A DNA stretch of 64,000 nt from Bilifractor sp002394235. GTDB taxonomy: Bacteria; Bacillota; Clostridia; Lachnospirales; Lachnospiraceae. Under the pieces are notes generated by a model. It saw nothing but the letters and a program-made list of their open reading frames with translations, did not search any database and had not been told where the DNA came from. Shown here in pieces: positions 1-8,616 of this stretch. The stretch is from positions 21,161-85,160 of the forward strand of contig NZ_JBQKGJ010000011.1 in assembly GCF_052118845.1 (NCBI RefSeq). The letters are read 5' to 3'. Both the position numbers and the translations under genes were made by a program. Each line of letters begins with the position of its first letter. The stretch's first letter is position 1.

Positions 1-2130
1 ACTGGAACAGCTGATAACGTAATTTCCTCCGTGGTCATCAGGAAAGGTAATGAAAATGTAACGGATCAGTTCTCCAATGTTACGAAGACAAATGGAACGC
101 TGACGGTTACTGTGAGAAAAGTGACACTGACCTCTGGATCAGCAAGCAAGGCATATGACGGTGTTGCTTTGACGAGACCGGAAGTAACGATTGCGGGCGA
201 CGGGTTTGTCACTGGCGAAGTAAGTGATGTCAAGGCAGCTGGCAGCATCACAAAAGTCGGCAGTGCAACGAACACCATCAAATACAATGAGAATAATGGA
301 TTCAAGGCGAGCAACTACGAAATCACCAAGATTGAAGGAACACTGAGGATCACTGCGAATACTGCAGCCATCAAGGTGACAGCGGATAGTGCCAGCAAGA
401 CTTATGATGGCACCCCTCTGACAAAGAATATTTACAGGATTGAAGGACTGCCTGAAGGATTCACTGAGAAAGTGACTGTAAGCGGAACGATTACGGATGC
501 TGGTACTGCCGTAAACGAAGTGAAGTCTGCAGTTATCCTGAAAGACGGCAAAGATGTCACCGATCAGTTTACGAACATTGAGAATGCGAGCGGAACGCTG
601 ACAGTGAATAAGCGTACTGTGAATCTGAAATCTGACAGCGCAAGCAAGGTATTTGACGGAACGGCACTGACGGCACCGGATGTTACTGTAACTGGTGATG
701 GATTCGTGACTGGTGAAGTAACGGATCTCAAGGCAGTAGGAACGATCACGAAGGCTGGCAGCGTAAAGAACGAAATCAGATATACGGAAAAGAGCGGATT
801 CAAAGCTGACAACTACACGATCACGAAGGACGAAGGCATTCTGACAATCACTCAGAATGAAGATGAGATTGTAGTCAATGCGAAGAACGCTTCCAGGGCT
901 TATGACGGAACTGCTCTGACTGAGGGAGGCTCTGAGGTGATCGGACTTCCGAATGGCTATACAGCTGAAGTCACAGTAACTGGCAGCATCACTGATGTCG
1001 GAACTGCTGAAAACAAAGTAACATCTGTAGTCATCAAGAAGGGAGACGAAGATGTTACGGATCAGTTCAAGACAATTACGGAGAATAACGGCACACTGAC
1101 CATTACGAAACGGAATGTAACGCTGACTTCGGAAAGCCAGACCAGAGAATACAATGGCACAGCGCTGACCGCTCCGAATGTTACAGTAGGCGGCGATGGA
1201 TTCGTGGATGGCGAAGCTACGGACATCAAGGCAACCGGCTCGATCACGAAAGCAGGAAGCGCTGCAAACCCGATTACCTATACTGAAGGAACTGGCTTCA
1301 AAGCTGGAAACTATGAAATCAGGAAGACTGAGGGAACGCTGACGGTTACAGCTAATACTGCGGAAATCACAGTAACAGCAGGCAGCGACAGCAAGACTTA
1401 TGATGGCGAAGTACTGACAAAGAGTACTTACACCATTAATGGGCTGCCAGCAGGGTTCACTCCGACTGTCATGGTAAGCGGCAGTATCACATCTGCTGGA
1501 ACGGCTGATAACGTAGTCACATCCGTAGTGATCAGGAAAGATGGCGAAGATGTTACCGATCAGTTCTCCAATATCAGGAAAGCAAAAGGGACATTGACCG
1601 TTACCAAGCGTATGGTGCATCTGGAGTCAGTAAGTGCAAGCAAACAGTATGATGGTACAGCACTGACAGCACCAGACGTGACAGTTTCCGGAGACGGATT
1701 TGTAACTGGTGAAGTTACGAATCTCAAGGCAACCGGCAGCATCACAGATGTCGGGTCAACAGAGAACGCAATCAGCTATACCAAGGAACTTGGAAAATTC
1801 AAAGAGAACAACTACATCATCACAAAGCAAGTAGGAACTCTGACCGTTGACATTAACACTACCGAAATCACATTTACAGCTGCTGACGGAAACAAAGAAT
1901 ATGACGGAACAGCATTGACAGCATCAGATGTAACGGTGACGGGTCTCCCGGAGGGCTTTACTGCAGAGGGTGTGGCTGCAGGCAGCATCGTAAATGTATG
2001 GGAGTCAGGAAATGATGACAATCGAAACAACCATGTTGTAAAAGTGGCTATTTATAACGGGGATGGAAAAGAGGTAACGGGATATTTCAAGAATGTAAAG
2101 AAAGTAGCAGGAATCTTGACCATTACCCCA
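1..2130. repeat. Tandem coding repeat array, period about 498 bp
   Basis: Matching landmarks such as the VTDQF codons recur near 60, 560, 1055 and 1555, giving a superunit of about 498 bp made of two related 83-codon modules. Neighbouring units share long stretches of near-identical bases, for example around CTGGAACRGCTGATAACGTA at the left edge and again near 1497. The last unit (about 1860-2130) is the most diverged. Confidence 0.8.
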
Positions 2131-3651
2131 AAATCAATCACCCTGAAGAGCGGTAGCGCTACCAAGCCTTTCGACGGCAAGCCACTGACAAATCACACAC
2201 TTGTACTTGGCGATGATATCATTTCGTTAACGATGCTGGCAGATAAAAACGATCTGACAATAGCAGACGATGACAAGCTTGCTCTCGGAATAGCAGAAAA
2301 GGATCAGATTACCTTCAATTTCACTGGAAGTCAGACTTATATCGGATCAAGTAAAAATGAGTTTGACTGCACGATCGTCAGTGGAAAAACTCAGACCAGG
2401 GTTCAGCCGAGTCCGGCGGAAGCACTGAAGATGGTGGATCCGAAGGAAGAAGACGATAAGGTATCGAAGAACTACGCAGAGAACTACGAGATTAGACTCG
2501 TGCCTGGTGAGCTGGAAGTAACGGACAACGAAGTTACGCCGGATAAGGTAGTGACAAAGACACATGAAGACAAGACATATCAGATTGGAGATTCGATTGA
2601 ATTTACAATCAACGTAACAAATATTTATGACGATGTGAGAACCATCATCCTGCAGGAGCAGGACGGCGTTACCTTTGAGGATGGTGCGGATTCCGTTACA
2701 TTCGAGAATGTAAAGCCGGGAGAAACAATAAGTGCGAAGGCTGTTCACGTGGTAACTGAGGCGGATATCGAGGCCGGAGAGTACAGAAACACCGTGAAAG
2801 CCGTGTTTGAGAAAGCCGGCGGCAGTGAGCCGGGCGGCAACCCGGATGAGCCAGGCGGCAATCCCGACGAGCCGGGTAAGACATGGGAGGCTTCTGACAC
2901 AGAGGATGATTTCGCACACATGACGATCAGCAAGGTGGTTACAAGTAATCCGGAGAACGGCAGCAAGTATGTGGCGGGAGAAACGGTAACTTACCTGATT
3001 ACCGTAACGAACGACGGAACCGTTACCCTGAAGGAGCTTGTGATCACAGATGATCTGACCAATGCGACATGGACGGCGGACAGCCTGAACGCAGGAGAAA
3101 CGCTGACCTATACGACATCCTATAAAGTGACGGAAGCAGACGCGGAAAGAGGAAGCGTGACGAATGTGGTGGCAGGAAAGGCGGATGGCCTCAATACACC
3201 GGATCCAGGAACCGCAACCGTAACAACGGAAGCAGAAGAATCTGAGGAACCGGAGAATCCGGAACCGACGCCACCGACGAAACCGGAGGAGACGGTTACC
3301 CCGACACCGGTACCTGTGGAACCGGAAGAGCCTGAACCCGAGGAGCCGACGAAACCCGAAGAGCCGACACAGCCTGAAAAACCGGTAATTAGACCGCAGA
3401 CAACGGTTACCCCTACACCGCTGGTGACTGTACCTCCGACGGAACTGCCGTCGACCAGACCAGTCCATACCGGGAATACAATCCGGAAGAATCCGGATAC
3501 AATTCAGGAGCAGAGAACAAAACTCGTTCATACCGGAGCGGTTCAGACCGGTGACGCTGGAATGATTGGAGTCAACGTGATTATCGTGCTCGGAGCAGCA
3601 GCCGGAATCGGCGTTCTCATTCGTAAGAGAAAAAAGGAGAAGAAACAGTAA
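1..3651 (+). CDS. Repetitive cell-wall surface protein, YDG and DUF11-like modules (5' end outside window)
   Basis: The frame is open from base 1, so the start and signal peptide lie upstream; about 1,216 residues are visible. First come tandem modules of about 83 residues marked by YDGTxLT, GDGFVTGE or GLPxGFT, and VTDQF. Two module types alternate, so the DNA repeats with a period near 498 bp. This resembles YDG/MBG-type bacterial surface repeats. Around residues 850-1070 are two DUF11-like Ig-fold modules (TINVTN, YLITVTNDGT). A Pro/Glu/Thr-rich wall linker follows (about 3240-3470), then VQTGD, a hydrophobic helix and the basic tail RKRKKEKKQ. That end is a sorting signal of the TGD type common in Clostridia rather than a canonical LPXTG. 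Inference: a sortase-anchored adhesin or wall protein; ligand unknown. Recombination between modules could change its length. Confidence 0.85.
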   Translation, partial: TGTADNVISSVVIRKGNENVTDQFSNVTKTNGTLTVTVRKVTLTSGSASKAYDGVALTRPEVTIAGDGFVTGEVSDVKAAGSITKVGSATNTIKYNENNGFKASNYEITKIEGTLRITANTAAIKVTADSASKTYDGTPLTKNIYRIEGLPEGFTEKVTVSGTITDAGTAVNEVKSAVILKDGKDVTDQFTNIENASGTLTVNKRTVNLKSDSASKVFDGTALTAPDVTVTGDGFVTGEVTDLKAVGTITKAGSVKNEIRYTEKSGFKADNYTITKDEGILTITQNEDEIVVNAKNASRAYDGTALTEGGSEVIGLPNGYTAEVTVTGSITDVGTAENKVTSVVIKKGDEDVTDQFKTITENNGTLTITKRNVTLTSESQTREYNGTALTAPNVTVGGDGFVDGEATDIKATGSITKAGSAANPITYTEGTGFKAGNYEIRKTEGTLTVTANTAEITVTAGSDSKTYDGEVLTKSTYTINGLPAGFTPTVMVSGSITSAGTADNVVTSVVIRKDGEDVTDQFSNIRKAKGTLTVTKRMVHLESVSASKQYDGTALTAPDVTVSGDGFVTGEVTNLKATGSITDVGSTENAISYTKELGKFKENNYIITKQVGTLTVDINTTEITFTAADGNKEYDGTALTASDVTVTGLPEGFTAEGVAAGSIVNVWESGNDDNRNNHVVKVAIYNGDGKEVTGYFKNVKKVAGILTITPKSITLKSGSATKPFDGKPLTNHTLVLGDDIISLTMLADKNDLTIADDDKLALGIAEKDQITFNFTGSQTYIGSSKNEFDCTIVSGKTQTRVQPSPAEALKMVDPKEEDDKVSKNYAENYEIRLVPGELEVTDNEVTPDKVVTKTHEDKTYQIGDSIEFTINVTNIYDDVRTIILQEQDGVTFEDGADSVTFENVKPGETISAKAVHVVTEADIEAGEYRNTVKAVFEKAGGSEPGGNPDEPGGNPDEPGKTWEASDTEDDFAHMTISKVVTSNPENGSKYVAGETVTYLITVTNDGTVTLKELVITDDLTNATWTADSLNAGETLTYTTSYKVTEADAERGSVTNVVAGKADGLNTPDPGTATVTTEAEESEEPENPEPTPPTKPEETVTPTPVPVEPEEPEPEEPTKPEEPTQPEKPVIRPQTTVTPTPLVTVPPTELPSTRPVHTGNTIRKNPDTIQEQRTKLVHTGAVQTGDAGMIGVNVIIVLGAAAGIGVLIRKRKKEKKQ

Positions 3652-3703
3652 CGGGGACCGGCGCTCTCATTCACAAAAGAAAAAGGAGAAGAAACAGTAA
3701 CGG
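3609..3703. repeat. Tandem duplication of the 3' end of the surface-protein gene
   Basis: The last coding bases and stop (3609-3654, encoding the basic tail) are repeated at 3659-3703 with a few changes and one A less in the A run. The second copy is outside the reading frame, so it is a non-coding relic of a slippage or recombination event with a 50-bp period. Confidence 0.75.
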
Positions 3704-3762
3704 CATATGGCATGGATCGATAAGTATTGTGCCAGATGACAAAAACTAATTGAGAAGCATGG

Positions 3763-3818
3763 GGCAGCCCTCTCTTACAGCGGGAAATACCGCAGACGGA
3801 GAGGGCTGCCTCTTATGC
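3763..3818 (+). terminator. Terminator after the surface-protein gene
   Basis: A 12-bp perfect stem, GGCAGCCCTCTC (3763-3774) with GAGAGGGCTGCC (3799-3810), with a second small GCGG/CCGC hairpin in the loop. The following bases are only moderately T-rich (TCTTATG). Confidence 0.65.
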
Positions 3819-3869
3819 CCCTTATTAATGAATTATTAAAAAGAAATTAATACATTCTCAACTTTACAG

Positions 3870-3898
3870 TTGACGAATGACGCTGTTTTTTATATAGT
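3870..3898 (+). promoter_or_regulatory. Sigma-A type promoter upstream of the opp genes
   Basis: TTGACG (3870-3875), a 17-base spacer, then TATAGT (3893-3898). It lies about 175 bases before oppB, with a terminator-like hairpin in between. Confidence 0.6.
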
Positions 3899-3954
3899 AT
3901 TTATTATCATTCGAATAAGTGTAGAATAAAATAAGCAGACATGATGTACAAGCT

Positions 3955-3985
3955 GTGCAGATCTCGATCTGTACACTTTTTTTTT
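3955..3985 (+). terminator. Leader terminator or attenuator before oppB
   Basis: GTGCAGA (3955-3961) pairs with TCTGTAC (3968-3974, one G-T pair). An outer TGTACA copy flanks each side, and nine T follow at 3977-3985. A transcript from the promoter at 3870 would end here after about 75-80 bases. This suggests either attenuation of opp or a small RNA. No leader peptide with a good ribosome site is visible, and no known riboswitch class is recognised. Confidence 0.55.
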
Positions 3986-4072
3986 CTTTATTACTGTAAA
4001 GCGTTAATTTAGAAGAAAGACAGAGGTTACACAGCACCGAGGCAGTCTCTGCTTAGAAAAGAGGAGGAAAAA

Positions 4073-4981
4073 TTGACTAAGTACATGGTAAAACGTGTGG
4101 TGCTGGCGATTGCGTCCATCATCATCGTTACACTCATCACATTCTTTGTTATGAACCTGATCCCGGGAGGGCCTTTCACGGCGGAGAAGGCTCCGAGCCA
4201 GGCGGTTATGGACGCGCTGACAAAGCGGTACAATCTGGATAAGCCCCTGGGGGAGCAGTACCTTCTCTATATGAGAAATCTTCTGCATGGAGACTGGGGA
4301 ATTGATATGAAGAACGGAAGAGAGATCGGACCGGATCTTTTCTCCAAGTTTGCGGTTTCCGCGAAGCTCGGCGGAATCGCCATGATCATCGCTGTTGTAT
4401 TCGGCGTGATTCTCGGTTCCATTGCTGCGCTGAAGCGGAATAAGGTGCCGGATCGTATCATTATCTTCTTCACGACGCTGGGTACGGCGATGCCTTCCTT
4501 TATTCTGGCAACTCTGCTGCTTCTGGTGTTCTGTGTGCAGCTTGCGATTTTCCCGGTATTCAGCTCAAATCCGAGCCTTGTGCTTCCCGTGATTTCTCTG
4601 GCTGTCTATCCGACGGCGTATATTACGCGTCTGACGAAGACATCGATGCTGGACGCGCTGAGTCAGGACTATATCCGCACCGCGCGTGCGAAGGGCGTCA
4701 GCCGGTCAAAGATCATTTTCGTGCACGCGCTGAAGAACGGTCTGATTCCTGTTGTGACCTATCTCGGACCGCAGATTGCATATATCATCACAGGATCGAT
4801 GGTCGTGGAGACAATCTTCACTGTTCCGGGCCTTGGAACCTATTTTGTGAAAGCCATTACCGACCGGAACTACTCCGTGATCATGGCGACAACGATCTTC
4901 CTCGCGGTTCTGATGATCGTTGCAAACCTGATTACCGATATTGTATACAAGCTGATCGATCCGAGAATCAATTTTGAATGA
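4073..4981 (+). CDS. oppB: Oligopeptide ABC transporter, permease OppB type
   Basis: A 302-residue inner-membrane permease of the DppB/OppB family. It has an N-terminal helix, about six membrane segments and the permease coupling motif region near SQDYIRTARAKGVS. TTG at 4073 is chosen because GAGGAGG (4061-4067) sits six bases upstream; an in-frame ATG four codons later (4085) lacks such a site. It is the first gene of opp B-C-D-F-A and pairs with OppC to form the channel through which peptides delivered by the lipoprotein OppA pass. Family assignment is secure; the substrate (peptide versus other solute) is inferred. Confidence 0.9.
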   Translation: MTKYMVKRVVLAIASIIIVTLITFFVMNLIPGGPFTAEKAPSQAVMDALTKRYNLDKPLGEQYLLYMRNLLHGDWGIDMKNGREIGPDLFSKFAVSAKLGGIAMIIAVVFGVILGSIAALKRNKVPDRIIIFFTTLGTAMPSFILATLLLLVFCVQLAIFPVFSSNPSLVLPVISLAVYPTAYITRLTKTSMLDALSQDYIRTARAKGVSRSKIIFVHALKNGLIPVVTYLGPQIAYIITGSMVVETIFTVPGLGTYFVKAITDRNYSVIMATTIFLAVLMIVANLITDIVYKLIDPRINFE

Positions 4982-5002
4982 TCGCACAGAAGGAGCTTTG
5001 AA

Positions 5003-6094
5003 ATGACTGAAACAGAGAATATATACAAGAAACGCCAGATTCTGTCTGCGCAGATCGATCTGAGCAAATTTAATAAGAAGAATTTTGAAAAGGCAACCGA
5101 TGAGGAGAAGAAACAGCAGGATGTTATGGGGGAGTCCTCTACATTTCTGAAGGACGGACTCCGCCGTCTGAGAAAAAACCACATGGCGATGGCTTCCATC
5201 GTTGTGCTCATCCTTCTGATTGTGGCGATCATCGTGATCCCGATGATTGTTCCGTACAGCTACAGTGACATGATTACCGTGAACGGTCATCGTGACGGTA
5301 CGGCGGTCAATCTGCCGCCAATGTACTATTCGCAGCGGGAGCTGCAGTACATGCAGAGCACCGGAGTGAGACTTTTTCCACACATTCTTGGAACCGATTC
5401 CCTGGGGCGTGATTACTTCATCCGTGTCGTATACGGAACGAGAGTCAGCCTGTCTGTCGGTGTCGTATCGGCGGTCATGGTTCTGATCATCGGTGTCCTC
5501 TACGGAACGATCTCCGGATATTTCGGCGGCAAGGTGGACCTGATCATGATGCGTATTGTCGATATCATCTATTCTCTGCCGGATATGCTGATCATCATTC
5601 TTCTGTCCGTGGTGCTGAACGCGCGGCTGACACCTCTGATTAAGGGAACCGTGCTCGCCAAGCTCGGCGGCAACATGCTGGCGATGTTTATCGTGTTTGC
5701 CCTCCTGTACTGGGTCGGCATGGCCCGGCTGGTCAGAGGACAGATTCTTTCGATCAAGAACAATGAGTACATTCTCGCGGCAAAAGCGATCGGAACGCCG
5801 AATGGTCAGATCATGAGAAAGCATGTCGTGCCGAATGTACTTTCCATCATTATCATTACAACGGCGCTTCAGGTGCCGAGTGCTATTTTCACCGAAAGCT
5901 ACCTTTCCTTCCTCGGACTTGGTGTCAATCTTCCGATGACATCCCTCGGATCCCTGGCAAATGATGCCCGGGCCACGATTACCTCTGCGCCATACCGTCT
6001 GCTGGTTCCCGCTCTGGTTATCGTAGTCATCGTTCTTGCGCTGAACCTGATCGGCGACGGGCTCCGGGACGCGTTTGACTCGAAGCTGAACTGA
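5003..6094 (+). CDS. oppC: Oligopeptide ABC transporter, permease OppC type
   Basis: A 363-residue permease, 21 bases after oppB, with AAGGAG upstream of the ATG. The N-terminus has about 55 cytoplasmic residues, longer than many OppC proteins. Then come the OppC N-terminal helix (residues ~65-85), an extracytoplasmic stretch ending HILGTDSLGRDYF, which is typical of the family, and five further helices. The coupling-loop motif ILAAKAIGTPNGQIMRKHVV is clear. It forms the heterodimeric channel with OppB. Confidence 0.9.
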   Translation: MTETENIYKKRQILSAQIDLSKFNKKNFEKATDEEKKQQDVMGESSTFLKDGLRRLRKNHMAMASIVVLILLIVAIIVIPMIVPYSYSDMITVNGHRDGTAVNLPPMYYSQRELQYMQSTGVRLFPHILGTDSLGRDYFIRVVYGTRVSLSVGVVSAVMVLIIGVLYGTISGYFGGKVDLIMMRIVDIIYSLPDMLIIILLSVVLNARLTPLIKGTVLAKLGGNMLAMFIVFALLYWVGMARLVRGQILSIKNNEYILAAKAIGTPNGQIMRKHVVPNVLSIIIITTALQVPSAIFTESYLSFLGLGVNLPMTSLGSLANDARATITSAPYRLLVPALVIVVIVLALNLIGDGLRDAFDSKLN

Positions 6095-6113
6095 CAGATC
6101 CGGCATTGCCGGA

Positions 6114-6245
6114 GCTGGGGTATGTCGAGCCTCTGGGCGGGTGTATGCCAGGCAGGGACGCTGCTCGACGGTGCCGGATAAAAGCTGCGGTATGGCGAAC
6201 CTATGGGTCTTATACCAGAATGGGTGCTGCTCGACGGCGCCGGAT
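6114..6245. repeat. Pair of imperfect repeats with internal hairpins between oppC and oppD
   Basis: Unit 1 (6114-6179) and unit 2 (6184-6245) both begin GCTGxGGTATG, contain GCTGCTCGACGG and end GCCGGAT. In unit 1, TCGAGC pairs with GCTCGA about 35 bases on, giving a long stem-loop; unit 2 has a weaker version. A small CCGGC/GCCGG hairpin precedes them. There is no T tract, so they may be mRNA processing or stability elements within the operon. Confidence 0.6.
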
Positions 6246-6345
6246 GTAGGTTCCAGGAGAATTTCCTGAGAGGTGCGGTGTTTACCGGAAAAATGCTACC
6301 TGATTTTTTCCGGAAATCAGAAAGGATGAAAGGACAGAGAAAATC

Positions 6346-7353
6346 ATGTCTGAAGAAAATAATTTACTATTGGAGGTTGATAACCTCCATACAAGCTTTT
6401 TTACAGATGCCGGTGAGGTAAAGGCAGTCAACGGAGTCACATTTAACCTGGAGAAAGGCAAGACCCTCGGAATCGTGGGAGAGTCGGGATCCGGAAAATC
6501 AGTAACCGCGTATTCAATCATGCAGATTCTCGCCGAGACCGGAAAGGTGGTGGAGGGGGAGATCCGCTACAAGGGCGAGGATATCACGAAGTGGGATGAG
6601 AAGAAGCTGTCGAAGTACCGCGGCGAGAAGGTGTCGATCATTTTCCAGGATCCGATGACTTCCCTGAATCCGGTGTTTACGATTGGTTATCAGCTGAAGG
6701 AGGCGATTCTTCTTCACACGAACAAGAATAAGGACGAGGCCTGGAAGCGGGCGGTTGAGATGCTGACACTCGTCGGAGTGAACGAGCCGGAGAGCCGGAT
6801 GAAGCAGTATCCCTACGAGCTCTCCGGAGGCATGCGCCAGCGTGTCATGATTGCCATGGCGCTCTGCTGTGAGCCGGATATTCTGATCGCGGATGAGCCG
6901 ACCACAGCGCTGGATGTGACGATTCAGGCGCAGATTCTGGAGCTGATGCAGGATCTGCAGAAGAAGATGGGTATGGCGATTATCATGGTTACGCATGACC
7001 TGGGCGTCATTGCGTCCATGTGTGATGAGATCATCGTTATGTACGGCGGACGTGTCTGCGAGCGCGGCACCGCGGATGCTATTTTTTATCATCCGGCGCA
7101 TGAGTATACGAAGGGGCTGCTGCGTTCCATTCCGACGACCGAAAACATGAATGAACGGCTGGTTCCGATCGGAGGAACGCCGATCAACCTCCTTAACATG
7201 CCGAAGGGCTGTGCTTTCTGCCCGCGGTGTGAAAATGCCATGAAGATTTGTCTGGAAAAGGTTCCGGACGAGTACCAGGTAGGGCCTGAGCATCGGGCGA
7301 GTTGCTGGATGAATGTGATGGACCTGTATGAAAATGAGGAGGTAAAGGCATGA
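6346..7353 (+). CDS. oppD: Oligopeptide ABC transporter, ATP-binding protein OppD type
   Basis: A 335-residue ABC ATPase. It has Walker A GESGSGKS, the signature LSGGMRQR, Walker B ILIADEPT and a switch His in MVTHDLG. The C-terminal oligopeptide-transporter extension contains the CAFCPRC...C cluster found in OppD/OppF proteins, which in some members holds an Fe-S cluster. It follows oppC by 251 bases that hold the repeat pair, and overlaps oppF by four bases (ATGA). It powers import with OppF. Confidence 0.92.
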   Translation: MSEENNLLLEVDNLHTSFFTDAGEVKAVNGVTFNLEKGKTLGIVGESGSGKSVTAYSIMQILAETGKVVEGEIRYKGEDITKWDEKKLSKYRGEKVSIIFQDPMTSLNPVFTIGYQLKEAILLHTNKNKDEAWKRAVEMLTLVGVNEPESRMKQYPYELSGGMRQRVMIAMALCCEPDILIADEPTTALDVTIQAQILELMQDLQKKMGMAIIMVTHDLGVIASMCDEIIVMYGGRVCERGTADAIFYHPAHEYTKGLLRSIPTTENMNERLVPIGGTPINLLNMPKGCAFCPRCENAMKICLEKVPDEYQVGPEHRASCWMNVMDLYENEEVKA

Positions 7354-8396
7354 GTGACAAGGAAAAAAAGCCGCTCCTTAAGGTAGAGCATCTGAAGCAG
7401 TATTTCCCGGTATCTCAGGGCTTTCATAAGATTCCGCTGAAGGCAGTAGATGATATCAGCTTTGAGATCATGCCGGGTGAGACCCTGGGGCTGGTAGGAG
7501 AATCCGGATGCGGCAAGACGACGGTCGGCCGCACACTTCTGCGGCTGTATGAGCCGACGGCAGGACGGATCACCTTCGAGGATCAGGTGCTCTTCGACAG
7601 CGGCGATGTGTACGATGAGGACGGGAATCCGGTTCTCGATTCAAATGGCAGGCCGAAGAAGGGAAAGCGTGTTGAGGTAAACATGCTTCCCTACCGGAAG
7701 AAGATGCAGATGGTATTCCAGGATCCGTATTCTTCGCTGGATCCCCGTATGACCGTTGAGGACATCGTCGGAGAGCCGCTGGACACCCATCACCTGTACA
7801 AGAACAGACAGGAGCGGAGAGAGAAGATCTTAAAGCTCCTGGAGACCGTCGGATTGAATGCTGAGCATGCGATGCGCTACGCACATGAGTTTTCCGGCGG
7901 ACAGAGACAGCGAATCGGCATTGCCCGTGCGCTGGCTGTGAATCCGTCCTTCATCGTCTGCGATGAGGCGGTATCTGCTCTGGACGTATCGATTCAGGCG
8001 CAGGTTCTGAACATGTTTGAGGATCTGCAGGATCAGCTGGGCATCGCGTATCTCTTCATTGCGCATGACCTTCTGGTTGTGCAGCACATCTCCGATCGTA
8101 TTGCGGTTATGTATCTCGGACACATGATGGAGATTGCGGACGCGGACGAGTTGATGAATCATCCGATTCATCCGTACACGCTGTCTCTGCTTTCCGCGAT
8201 TCCGATTCCGGATCCGGAAACGGCCAGACACAGCCATCGGATCATTCTGGAGGGCGATGTGCCAAGTCCTCTTCATATGCCGACGGGTTGTCCGTTCCGT
8301 ACGCGCTGCAAGTATGCGACAGAGAAGTGTACGCAGGAAAGACCGCCTCTGACAGACAGGGGAAACGGACACAGGTGTGCGTGCTGGAACCGGTAA
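7350..8396 (+). CDS. oppF: Oligopeptide ABC transporter, ATP-binding protein OppF type
   Basis: A 348-residue ABC ATPase whose ATG overlaps the oppD stop, implying translational coupling. Walker A GESGCGKT, signature FSGGQRQR, a Walker B region FIVCDEAVSALD and the C-terminal Cys cluster GCPFRTRC...C are present. There is an insertion of about 25 residues after Walker A (DSGDVYDEDGNPVLDSNG) compared with the shortest family members. It forms a heterodimer with OppD. Confidence 0.92.
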   Translation: MSDKEKKPLLKVEHLKQYFPVSQGFHKIPLKAVDDISFEIMPGETLGLVGESGCGKTTVGRTLLRLYEPTAGRITFEDQVLFDSGDVYDEDGNPVLDSNGRPKKGKRVEVNMLPYRKKMQMVFQDPYSSLDPRMTVEDIVGEPLDTHHLYKNRQERREKILKLLETVGLNAEHAMRYAHEFSGGQRQRIGIARALAVNPSFIVCDEAVSALDVSIQAQVLNMFEDLQDQLGIAYLFIAHDLLVVQHISDRIAVMYLGHMMEIADADELMNHPIHPYTLSLLSAIPIPDPETARHSHRIILEGDVPSPLHMPTGCPFRTRCKYATEKCTQERPPLTDRGNGHRCACWNR

Positions 8397-8473
8397 ATGA
8401 TGCGGTATCAGCAAGAATATATGCGGAATCGGCAGGAGGGAGTAATTAACAGGCCGAATATTCCGTATTGATC

Positions 8474-8574
8474 TTTTGCGGTCATATCTCCCGCAGGGGA
8501 GTCTGACATGAACCATTATTTGCATATCAATGGCTTTTTGGGGTCACATCTCCCGCAGGGGAGTTTGACATAAA
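8474..8574. repeat. Two direct repeats, each a hairpin, upstream of oppA
   Basis: Two 38-base copies (about 8474-8511 and 8536-8574) share GTCAYATCTCCCGCAGGGGA followed by GTYTGACAT. Each can fold as GTCA-YAT-CTCCC-GCAG-GGGAG-TYT-GAC. They are followed by a third hairpin CTATCTGT/ACAGATAG (8578-8595) just before the oppA ribosome site. They may set the higher expression usual for the binding protein, through RNA stability or a bound regulator. Confidence 0.6.
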
Positions 8575-8616
8575 TATCTATCTGTCAACAGATAGCAGAA
8601 ATCAGGAGGAAGAAAT

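Noticed and set aside
139..1620. A 493-codon open frame on the minus strand opposite the YDG repeats
   Set aside because: It exists because the plus-strand repeats have a regular period and codon bias; it has no ribosome site and reads as Cys/Arg/Ser-rich noise.
2347..3531. A 394-codon minus-strand frame opposite the DUF11 and Pro-rich region
   Set aside because: Shadow of a repetitive GC-rich coding sequence, with an implausible Arg/Cys/Phe-rich composition.
4249..4990. Long minus-strand frames under oppB and oppC
   Set aside because: Antisense shadows of permease genes with clear family motifs on the plus strand.
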